Source: Bdellovibrionales bacterium | GTDB taxonomy: Bacteria; Bdellovibrionota; FAC87; UBA2466 | Direction of reading: 5' to 3' | Assembly (NCBI GenBank): GCA_005776395.1 | Contig: SXPJ01000084.1 | Location: forward strand, 1-36,294 | DNA length: 36,294 nucleotides | The notes under the pieces: model-generated | Database searches by the model: none | Seen by the model: only the letters and a program-made list of their open reading frames with translations | What the model was told of the DNA's origin: nothing | Position numbers and translations under genes: made by a program | Part shown: positions 1 to 7,993 of the stretch, one piece after another | Layout: each line of letters begins with the position of its first letter | Position numbering within the stretch: the first letter of the stretch is position 1

Positions 1-873
<873 letters not shown>

Positions 874-921
874 TTACAGTACCCCCAGAAAAAAATTAAC
901 ACATTAAGTCTAAGTGGGCTC

Positions 922-950
922 ACTATACTGTGTCTCGGGAAAAGAGTCAC
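922..950 (-). promoter_or_regulatory. Candidate sigma-70 promoter of mreB
   Basis: On the minus strand a -35-like GTGACT (945-950) is followed after exactly 17 bp by TATAGT (922-927), which matches TATAAT at 5 of 6 positions. Transcription would start near 914-915 and leave a leader of about 45 nt before the mreB ATG at 870. The -35 is only a fair match. No strong promoter for the divergent kinase was found in the rest of the 283-bp gap (871-1153), and I see no other gene in it. Confidence 0.45.
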
Positions 951-1153
951 TGGTCAAAATGAGTGAGAATGAGCGTTTTTTTGATTTGTGCAATGCATTA
1001 TATGTGAGCGGATTGAATCACAACATCGGCTTTGGGAAAGGGGCGACAAAGCGTATTGATTCATAAGTCGACCGGTATTAACAGGCTCTAAGCATTTCAG
1101 TTTAAAATACCGATAAGAAGCTGAGCAATATTAGAGAATTAATTGAGGAAAGA

Positions 1154-3397
1154 TTGGCAGATAAACCAGAAAGATTGAATGAGCGATACACACTATGGGA
1201 GAAAATCGCGAGTGGCGGTATGGCCGACGTGTATCGAGCGACTGAATATGGAGCAAAAGGTTCCAGTAAAACGGTTGCACTTAAGAAAATTCTATCTAGT
1301 TTCTCGAGTCATCCTGACTACAAGAAGATGTTTATTGACGAGGGAATAATTGGGTCACAATTAACTCATACAAACATCTGTCAAGTTAACCCCTTAATTG
1401 AAATTGATGACAATCTTTATATTCCAATGGAATTTATCGAAGGAAAAAATCTCCGTCAGGTCATCAATAAATATAAAAAGAAAAACAGTCCTAAGCCACT
1501 TCCACTTCCATTTACGCTCTTTGTGATCAATGAGGTTTTCAAAGGGCTCGACTATGCACATTCAGCTCAGTCAAAATCAGGTGATGATAGTGGTAAACTG
1601 CTCAATATTGTTCATAGGGATATGTCGCCTCAAAATATCATGTTGTCCTATCAAGGGGGCGTAAAACTTATCGACTTCGGAATTGCTAAAGCAAAAATTC
1701 TAACTAATGAAACTAAAGCTGGAGTGATCAAAGGTAAGTATAGTTACATGTCTCCCGAGCAGGCTATAGGGCAGTCCTTGGGTCCACAATCCGATATTTT
1801 TTCCACCGGAATCGTATTTTGGGAAATGTTAACTGGTGAAAGGCTTTTTCAGTCTGATAATGATATGGCGACGCTTAAAGCGATTCAGGACTGTGATTTT
1901 AAAAATCTGGAACCGATTAAGAAAAATCCAGAAGTAACTCCCGAACTCAATAAAATTGTAATGAAAGTGCTAACCAAAGATCTCTCATTAAGGTATAAAA
2001 ATGCTGACCTAATTCAGTATCACATTCAAAAGTATATCAACGAAAAGTTCAGCTCTTATTCCTCGAAGAATGTAAGGAGGTTTTTAGAGGAGCTTTTTGT
2101 TGAGGAAATAGTAGCCGAGCATAAAAAAGCGAAAGAGCTGTACGGAACAACGCTATCTAATTCGCAACAAAAATCGATATCAAGCAATAAAGACAATTGG
2201 GCAATTGAGAAAGCTTTGGAAGGCTCAATAACCAATACCGATATGAGCCAGTCGGTAGGCGTTACTCGAACTGACGTAAGTTTGCCCGAGAATTTAGAAC
2301 CGATTAATGCTGATTCAAGTATAGTTAAAGTTAATGAAAATGATTCTACTTTGCTAGAGATATCGCAGAAGACATCTGTTTCATTAGAACAAGATAAGTT
2401 TAAAATTCCATCTATTTTTAGTGAGGAAAAAAAGTTGGAAACTCCAGTTGAGAATTCAATTACAAAAACAGGGGCCGCTGAGGAACCGTTAATTAAACTG
2501 GACTTGCCGGTTGAGATGGATCCGTCTTTATTAAATCAAGAGAATTCAAATGCTAACGAAAATTCCTTTGGATCAGACTCTTGGAATTCTGTCGGGAAAC
2601 TAAAGTTAGATTCAGATTTTAATTCAAAGATAGAAATAACAGAAAGTGAAAGTCAGAATATTGGTTTGGATAATACGGGTACAGGAAATACACAAAACAA
2701 AGATGATTTGTCAGGCTTTGAGTACAACAGTTCACCTAAACAAAGTCAGCGCTGGGTTGCTTATGTAGCCGTGTTTTCCGTATTTGCAGCTGGTTATATG
2801 TATAAACTGATCTTCACTGGTAATATGGGTTCAATTTTTAATATATTTACTAATAGAGGGCCCACTGCAAATCCCCAGGTAAATCCAAAGAATATTGAAT
2901 CATTGAAAAATATTTCTGGTACAAAACCAACAAATTTCCAATGTCAAATTCAGGTTGAGACGGATCCCCCCGGAGCGAATATTGTTGGGGATAATTTTTC
3001 TGGAAGTTCTTCAACGGGTAATATTTTAGCTCCTTGCGATCAATCTGTGGTGTTACGAATAGAAAAAAACGGATATGAGATCTATAAAATTCCTGTTGAT
3101 ACGACAAACAAACCTAGACAGATAATCCCTCGAGTTAATTTACAACCCATAAGAGAAGGGGCTATTGTTTTGACCATAGACAATAATGCAAAACTTGAAA
3201 TAGATGGAAGACCTGCTGGAGAGGTGAAAGCAAATATTCCCACTGAATATCGCGTGGCTCCTGGTATCCGAAAATTTGTTTTTAAAAATGAGGTTTTAGG
3301 AATTCAGGCGGTAAAAGAGGTTCAAATTTTAGATAAAGAAAGAAAAGTCGAGAATCAAACTATTAAACTTACAGATATTGATTCCTCCCCAAGATGA
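1154..3397 (+). CDS. Transmembrane Ser/Thr protein kinase with a periplasmic PEGA-like domain
   Basis: Hanks-type kinase (747 aa) expected to phosphorylate Ser/Thr on unknown targets. The kinase domain covers about residues 10-300: glycine loop IASGGMADVY (18-27), catalytic lysine K44 in VALKK, HRD at 154-156 in VHRDMSPQNIML, DFG at 174-176, and MSPEQ (199-203) as the APE-like segment. All catalytic residues are present. A Ser/Asn/Glu-rich linker of about 200 residues leads to one membrane helix at about 534-555. The outside part has a PEGA-like unit (about 593-650, with ETDPPGA and VVLRIEKNGYE) and a second related beta segment. The start is TTG at 1154, chosen because GAGGAA lies at 1145-1150 just upstream. 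It is divergent from mreB, which raises but does not prove a link to wall growth. Confidence 0.93.
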   Translation: MADKPERLNERYTLWEKIASGGMADVYRATEYGAKGSSKTVALKKILSSFSSHPDYKKMFIDEGIIGSQLTHTNICQVNPLIEIDDNLYIPMEFIEGKNLRQVINKYKKKNSPKPLPLPFTLFVINEVFKGLDYAHSAQSKSGDDSGKLLNIVHRDMSPQNIMLSYQGGVKLIDFGIAKAKILTNETKAGVIKGKYSYMSPEQAIGQSLGPQSDIFSTGIVFWEMLTGERLFQSDNDMATLKAIQDCDFKNLEPIKKNPEVTPELNKIVMKVLTKDLSLRYKNADLIQYHIQKYINEKFSSYSSKNVRRFLEELFVEEIVAEHKKAKELYGTTLSNSQQKSISSNKDNWAIEKALEGSITNTDMSQSVGVTRTDVSLPENLEPINADSSIVKVNENDSTLLEISQKTSVSLEQDKFKIPSIFSEEKKLETPVENSITKTGAAEEPLIKLDLPVEMDPSLLNQENSNANENSFGSDSWNSVGKLKLDSDFNSKIEITESESQNIGLDNTGTGNTQNKDDLSGFEYNSSPKQSQRWVAYVAVFSVFAAGYMYKLIFTGNMGSIFNIFTNRGPTANPQVNPKNIESLKNISGTKPTNFQCQIQVETDPPGANIVGDNFSGSSSTGNILAPCDQSVVLRIEKNGYEIYKIPVDTTNKPRQIIPRVNLQPIREGAIVLTIDNNAKLEIDGRPAGEVKANIPTEYRVAPGIRKFVFKNEVLGIQAVKEVQILDKERKVENQTIKLTDIDSSPR

Positions 3398-3422
3398 TAT
3401 GCGCAGAGATAGTTTTTCTAGT

Positions 3423-3965
3423 CTAGTCCATCCAGGTTCTTACGCTGTTTTGTAAGGGGTGAAGAGCCCCCTTTTCTGTGTGTCTATCTAAGGTAATTAA
3501 CTTTCCCAGTTTTGTTTTTATAACTAAGCGCCAGTGGCCTCTTATATAATACTGGGGATCGGCATGATGGGCTGGGGCCACGTTAGCTGAAGGCCTTTGA
3601 TTCACTAATAAGACCTCTTCAATTTCCGATTTGTTTATTGTTTTGAAATTGAAATATTTATTGCCCAGAGAGTAACCTATAACTAAATCGGTATCCAAAA
3701 AGCGAATATATTTTCTGATCCAAAGAAGCTTGATACCTATCAAAACATAAATAGGAACTGAAGAGATAATACTTCCCACTAGCAATAAATCCAAATAATC
3801 TCCAGTGGTTAGTAATTGAAGCAATAATGAGTGGGCTGCAAGCCCCATACAGGTTAAGGCAAATCCAGCTAGTCCATAAAGGGTCCAAAAAACCTGAGGA
3901 GCCTTCTGTTCCTTAAATTCTTTTTCCACATTATCGGTCTTTTTAAGTTCGATATAAAAACCCAT
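3423..3965 (-). CDS. Small membrane protein of unknown function with two helices
   Basis: 180 aa, not recognised. Two hydrophobic helices lie at about residues 26-52 and 61-83, after a charged N-terminus (KKTDNVEKEFKEQK). The last about 95 residues are soluble and beta-rich, alternating hydrophobic and polar (RKYIRFLDTDLVIGYSLG, WRLVIKTKLGKLITLDRH). This resembles the general plan of membrane-anchored PH-like proteins, but that is only a resemblance in layout. It converges on the kinase (25-bp gap) and is divergent from the lptM-dap operon. Start ATG at 3963-3965, with a weak AAGG upstream. Confidence 0.7.
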   Translation of the reverse strand: MGFYIELKKTDNVEKEFKEQKAPQVFWTLYGLAGFALTCMGLAAHSLLLQLLTTGDYLDLLLVGSIISSVPIYVLIGIKLLWIRKYIRFLDTDLVIGYSLGNKYFNFKTINKSEIEEVLLVNQRPSANVAPAHHADPQYYIRGHWRLVIKTKLGKLITLDRHTEKGALHPLQNSVRTWMD

Positions 3966-3987
3966 GGGCCTTTCATGCTACCTTAGA

Positions 3988-4015
3988 TTGAAAAAATCAA
4001 GAAGATACCCAAAAT
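3988..4015 (+). promoter_or_regulatory. Candidate promoter of the lptM-dapFAB-dapL operon
   Basis: TTGAAA (3988-3993, 5 of 6 to the -35 consensus) is followed by a 16-bp spacer and CAAAAT (4010-4015, 4 of 6 to the -10 consensus). A strong ribosome site AGGAG at 4035-4039 then precedes the ATG at 4045 by 5 nt. The gap between the divergent genes (3966-4044) is only 79 bp, too short for a lysine riboswitch, and none is seen. Confidence 0.4.
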
Positions 4016-4044
4016 AGGCGCCATTTGCTAAGGTAGGAGCCCTA

Positions 4045-4269
4045 ATGAACCTTCGTATCCAGATAGCTAAATTCCTTGTACTGTTTACAGTGGTTATCTC
4101 TTTGGGGTGCGGAGTCAAAGGACCGCCTATTCCCTATGTAAGTATTGAGGGGGAGGATTTCAATGAAACCCGTAAAGTTCAAAAAGGGGTAGGGAGTGAA
4201 GCCCTACAGAACAAAGAGGCCAGCTCTAAATTGGATTCAATGAGAACGTTAGAAAAAGGGAAGAAATAA
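4045..4269 (+). CDS. lptM: LptM-like small lipoprotein encoded upstream of dapF
   Basis: 74 aa with a lipoprotein signal peptide: a short charged start, a hydrophobic core (FLVLFTVVISLG) and a lipobox LGC with the lipidated cysteine at residue 22. Directly after it comes CGVKGPPIPY, which matches the hallmark of the LptM/YifL family (E. coli has CGLKGPLYFP). The remaining about 45 residues are polar and probably disordered. In E. coli lptM sits immediately upstream of dapF, and the same order occurs here with a 3-bp gap to dapF. In E. coli LptM helps mature the LptD/LptE lipopolysaccharide translocon in the outer membrane. That role is carried over by similarity. The symbol rests on motif plus gene order. 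Confidence 0.78.
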   Translation: MNLRIQIAKFLVLFTVVISLGCGVKGPPIPYVSIEGEDFNETRKVQKGVGSEALQNKEASSKLDSMRTLEKGKK

Positions 4270-4272
4270 AGT

Positions 4273-5130
4273 ATGAGATTTCCGTTTCACAAGATGCATG
4301 GTTGTGGCAATGATTTTTTAATTTTGGATTATTTAGACGCTCGTGCTCCTGATTTTTTTCCCTCTGAAATAGTTTATCTTTGTGATCGTAATCATGGCCT
4401 TGGGGCTGATGGATTGGTCATTCTTCGTGATGCTAAAGAGGCCCATGCAGGATGGGATTTTTATAATTCTGACGGCTCTAGAGCTGAAATGTGCGGGAAT
4501 GCTGCTCGTTGCGTGATTCGTTATTTAGCTGAAAGACATTATCCGAGCGAGGTTCCCATTTCATTACAAACTGATGTGGGAATTATTAAGGGGAAAATGC
4601 TTGATATTCCCAACCATGTGGAAATCACTCTGAGCCCCAATTCCATACAACGAATCGAGTATGAACAAAAACTTGTAGTCGCAGGAGAAAACTCATTTGA
4701 TGTTTATTGTGTTAATACAGGGGTTCCTCATGCAGTGTTGGAAGTAAAAGATATTTCAACCTATCCAATTTTAGATGTGGGAAAGCGGTTATTAAAACAT
4801 CCGGCTTTTGGTGAGCAGGGAACCAATGTTACCTTTTTTCAGCGTCTTGTGGGTCAAAAGATTAAGACCACTACTTTTGAGCGAGGTGTCGAGCATGAAA
4901 CATTTGCATGTGGCACAGGGGTCGCAGCTGCGGCGATGATTTTTTCTGAACTCTACCTGCAACCTTTTCCCGTTGAAGTTGAAGCTCCAGGGGGAACATT
5001 ATTCGTTGATATAAGCCCTGTTTCAAAAATGATATTACTTCAAGGTCCGGCTGAATATGTTTATACGGTTGAGTTGGATTTAATTCCCCAAAATTTCATT
5101 AAGCCTTCTCTGTATAGCGATAGGAAGTGA
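4273..5130 (+). CDS. dapF: Diaminopimelate epimerase
   Basis: Cytoplasmic, cofactor-free racemase converting LL-diaminopimelate to meso-diaminopimelate, the direct precursor of lysine and of the cross-linking residue of peptidoglycan. 285 aa, normal for the family. Both catalytic cysteines are present: C74 in MCGNAARC and C213 in FACGTGVAAAA. The N-terminal signature FHKMHGCGNDF and the NHGLGADGLV segment also fit. It lies 3 bp after the lptM-like gene and 9 bp before dapA, so it is almost certainly cotranscribed with both. Confidence 0.97.
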   Translation: MRFPFHKMHGCGNDFLILDYLDARAPDFFPSEIVYLCDRNHGLGADGLVILRDAKEAHAGWDFYNSDGSRAEMCGNAARCVIRYLAERHYPSEVPISLQTDVGIIKGKMLDIPNHVEITLSPNSIQRIEYEQKLVVAGENSFDVYCVNTGVPHAVLEVKDISTYPILDVGKRLLKHPAFGEQGTNVTFFQRLVGQKIKTTTFERGVEHETFACGTGVAAAAMIFSELYLQPFPVEVEAPGGTLFVDISPVSKMILLQGPAEYVYTVELDLIPQNFIKPSLYSDRK

Positions 5131-5139
5131 GAGTTTTAA

Positions 5140-6027
5140 ATGAGTTTTAAAGGTGTTTTTATTGCTACAGTCACTCCATTTATCACGAAAACTGGAGGGG
5201 TTGATTTTAAATCTTATCAGTCTCACCTTAGGTGGCTTTCTGAATCTGGGGTTCAAGGGTTTGTTCCTTGTGGCACGACAGGGGAGGGACCGGTTTTATC
5301 AGAGGAAGAAAGAAGAGGTCTGATAGAGTTGAGCTCTGATGAGGCTAAACTTAAAGGATTGAAAGTGATTGCGGGATGTGGAAGTAACTCGACTTCATCA
5401 GCACTTAAAATGATTCTTGAGGCAAAAGAATCTGGAGCTGATGCGGCTTTGGTGGTTACTCCTTATTACAATAAACCTACACAAGAGGGGTTAATAGCTC
5501 ACTATGAATATTTAGCTGAACACAGTCCTCTTCCTATAATTCTCTATCATGTTCCAGGTAGAACGAACGTAACCTTTCAATTAGCAACTCTACAGAGACT
5601 TTTTCAGCACCCTAATATTATTGGAATTAAAGAGGCGAGTGGAAATCATGGATTTTGGATGGGAATGACTCAAGCGTTGGATTGGAAAATAAAAGATATT
5701 CTTGCGGGTGATGACGATGCTTTCGCCTTAATTCAACAGCTTGGGGGAAAAGGCATTATCTCTGCAAGTGCTAATGTGGCTCCCAAAGAGTTTGTTAAGT
5801 TATTTCAATTAACTGAGGCGGGCCGATGGTTAGAAGCCTTTGAACTACAGAAAAGATTATTACCTCTTATTCAAGCCATGTTTATAGAGACAAATCCATC
5901 TCCAGCAAAAGAGGCTCTGAAGCTTTTAAGTCGTATGGAAAATACGGTTCGATTACCTTTAGTTCCTGTATTGCCTAAAACGAGAGAAGTTATTTCACAA
6001 GCTTTAAAAGGATTGGGGCTTTTGTGA
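5140..6027 (+). CDS. dapA: 4-hydroxy-tetrahydrodipicolinate synthase
   Basis: Condenses pyruvate with aspartate 4-semialdehyde, the first committed step of the diaminopimelate pathway. 295 aa TIM barrel of normal length. The Schiff-base lysine is K164 in GIKEASG, the proton-relay tyrosine is Y136 in YHVPGRT with R141, and the GTTGE motif (45-49) carries the paired threonines. VTPYYNKP (106-113) is also typical. The related N-acetylneuraminate lyase group is less likely given the flanking dapF and dapB. The gene overlaps dapB by 4 bp (GTGA), showing translational coupling. Confidence 0.96.
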   Translation: MSFKGVFIATVTPFITKTGGVDFKSYQSHLRWLSESGVQGFVPCGTTGEGPVLSEEERRGLIELSSDEAKLKGLKVIAGCGSNSTSSALKMILEAKESGADAALVVTPYYNKPTQEGLIAHYEYLAEHSPLPIILYHVPGRTNVTFQLATLQRLFQHPNIIGIKEASGNHGFWMGMTQALDWKIKDILAGDDDAFALIQQLGGKGIISASANVAPKEFVKLFQLTEAGRWLEAFELQKRLLPLIQAMFIETNPSPAKEALKLLSRMENTVRLPLVPVLPKTREVISQALKGLGLL

Positions 6028-6743
6028 TCTGTAAAGTGGGTATTTGTGGGGCCTCTGGAAAAATGGGGCTGGAAATTGCTTCATTAATTCAGAAAGGATT
6101 TAAGTTTAAAGACGCTCAATTTGAGTTAGAGGATGCGGTTGCGGGTTCAAATAGTTTAAGGTTGATTGAAGGTGGGAATGTCAAAAGTATTAAAGATGAC
6201 TTGAGAGAATCGGTTCATGTTTGGATCGACTTTAGTCGCCCTGAGGGCACTCTTGAGTTATTAAAAAAAATTAGTACTCCTGTGGTCATAGGAACTACTG
6301 GATTCTCTGAAGAACAATGGAAAAGTGTCAGTCAATATGCTCTGAAGCATCCAGTTCTTTTTGCTCCTAATATGGCCCCTGGAATGAATACGCTAGTGAA
6401 AATGTTGGAAGAGAGTTCATTTTCCTCTTCGATAGGATTCGATGTTGTAGCCCAAGAGTCTCATCATAAACATAAAAAAGATTCTCCCAGCGGAACCATG
6501 AAGCGCTTATTAGTAACTTTAGAGACTTTGGGTTACCAGGATATTCCTGTTCAAGTTTCAAGAGTGGGTGAAGTGTTTGGAGTTCATACTTTGAAATTTA
6601 TTTCATCAGATGAAGAGATTACGATTGAGCATCGTGTCCTTAATCGCCGGGTATTTGCGAAAGGTGCTCTATTGGCGGCAAAGTTTATGAGTACACAAAA
6701 GAGAGCTAAACTTTATTCATTTGCAGAGGTGTTAGAGTCATGA
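6024..6743 (+). CDS. dapB: 4-hydroxy-tetrahydrodipicolinate reductase
   Basis: Reduces the DapA product to tetrahydrodipicolinate using NAD(P)H. The N-terminal Rossmann motif is GICGASGKMG (6-15), followed by VVIGTTGFS (87-95). The catalytic and substrate-binding block is SHHKHKKDSPSGTM (146-159), containing H147, H148 and K151. At 239 aa it is shorter than the E. coli enzyme (273), in line with short DapB forms. The start is GTG at 6024, overlapping the dapA stop as GTGA. The 3' end overlaps dapL in the same way (ATGA at 6740-6743). Confidence 0.95.
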   Translation: MICKVGICGASGKMGLEIASLIQKGFKFKDAQFELEDAVAGSNSLRLIEGGNVKSIKDDLRESVHVWIDFSRPEGTLELLKKISTPVVIGTTGFSEEQWKSVSQYALKHPVLFAPNMAPGMNTLVKMLEESSFSSSIGFDVVAQESHHKHKKDSPSGTMKRLLVTLETLGYQDIPVQVSRVGEVFGVHTLKFISSDEEITIEHRVLNRRVFAKGALLAAKFMSTQKRAKLYSFAEVLES

Positions 6744-7918
6744 AATGGATTGAACAGGCAAGACGACTTCAGGAGCTTCCACCCTATATTTTTAGTGAGA
6801 TAAACGCTATCAAAGCGGATGCCCAAAAGCGTGGAATTTCACTTTTAAGTCTCGCTATTGGGGATCCCGATCAACCGACTCCTGAAGCCATTGTAAGAAA
6901 GCTTCAAGAAGCAATGGCAAATCCGGAGAACCATGTCTATTCGCCTTACGAAGGAACGATGGCATTTAAACTCGCTGTAGCAGACTGGGTTAAGGAGAGA
7001 TTTAATGTGACTGTGAATCCAGAAACTGAAGTGATGGCCTTGATTGGTTCCAAAGAGGGCATTGCCCATTTTCCTTTGGCTTTTGTGAACCCTGGGGACA
7101 AATGTCTTTATCCCTCACCTGGATATCCCATTTTTCAAACGGCAATTAGTTTGGCAGGGGGAATTCCCATTCCAGTTCCACATCGAGTCGAGAATGGTTT
7201 TATTCCTGATCTTCATGAGCTGGAATCTCTACTAGTTCTTCATAAGCCCAAATATCTTTTAATTAACTTTCCATGCAATCCTACATCTGCAGTGGTTAAT
7301 AGAGAGTTTTTGACAGAACTTGTATTTTTAGTTCGCAAATATCAAACGATCCTTGTTTCTGACAATGCTTATAGTGAAATGTACTATGCGGAAGAGGATA
7401 AACCTTTAAGTATTCTAGAAATTCCGGGTGCGATGGATGTTGCCATTGAGTTCCAATCTTTCTCCAAAACATTTAACATGACAGGATGGCGTATTGCTTA
7501 TGCCATAGGTAATGCGAAGCTCGTGGCTGGATTGTTACGGGCTAAAACCAATATTGATTCCGGTCCATTGCTCGCAGTTCAAGAAGCTAGTATCTATGCT
7601 TTGAAAAATGGCAAAGTTCTCTGTGAGCCGATTCGCGATATTTATCGAAAACGCAGAAAGATTATTCTAGAGGGATTAGACAAGCTTGGGATTAAGTATC
7701 TCTATCCGAAAGCTACCTTTTTTATATGGGCTGAAGTTCCAGGTAGCGAATCTTCAATGGAGTTTACTAAACGACTCATTGAAAAAGAGGGACTTGTGGT
7801 CACTCCTGGTATTGGATTTGGAAAAGAGGGGGATAAGTATTTTCGACTAGCCCTTACGGTTCCCGATGATTCTCTAGAGAGTGCTATTGAAAGACTAGGT
7901 AGGGCTATTCATAAGTGA
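6740..7918 (+). CDS. dapL: Class I/II aminotransferase, probable LL-diaminopimelate aminotransferase
   Basis: PLP aminotransferase, 392 aa. The PLP lysine is K243 in QSFSKTFNMTGWR, with N180-P181 (FPCNPTSA), D208 and Y211 for cofactor binding and R251 following. SLAIGDPDQPTP near residue 38 is the usual N-terminal motif. Sequence alone would allow an aspartate or alanine aminotransferase. Its position as the last gene of dapF-dapA-dapB, with an ATGA overlap, makes DapL by far the best reading: it would convert tetrahydrodipicolinate straight to LL-diaminopimelate using glutamate, bypassing DapD, DapC and DapE. No dapD or dapE gene is in this window, which agrees but proves little. It converges on acs. 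Confidence 0.85.
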   Translation: MKWIEQARRLQELPPYIFSEINAIKADAQKRGISLLSLAIGDPDQPTPEAIVRKLQEAMANPENHVYSPYEGTMAFKLAVADWVKERFNVTVNPETEVMALIGSKEGIAHFPLAFVNPGDKCLYPSPGYPIFQTAISLAGGIPIPVPHRVENGFIPDLHELESLLVLHKPKYLLINFPCNPTSAVVNREFLTELVFLVRKYQTILVSDNAYSEMYYAEEDKPLSILEIPGAMDVAIEFQSFSKTFNMTGWRIAYAIGNAKLVAGLLRAKTNIDSGPLLAVQEASIYALKNGKVLCEPIRDIYRKRRKIILEGLDKLGIKYLYPKATFFIWAEVPGSESSMEFTKRLIEKEGLVVTPGIGFGKEGDKYFRLALTVPDDSLESAIERLGRAIHK

Positions 7919-7993
7919 CAGAACTCACAATAAAATAATATTCAATCGTTACTTATCAACTAATTACTAAAACTCACTATAGAGTGCCAGATA

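Noticed and set aside
3966-4044. Lysine riboswitch ahead of the dap operon.
   Set aside because: The 79-bp gap is too short for the about 180-nt lysine aptamer, and no matching segments are seen.
7919-7993. Possible terminator between dapL and acs (ACTC-ACTATA-GAGT).
   Set aside because: The stem is only 4 bp with no G+C-rich core and no T-run.
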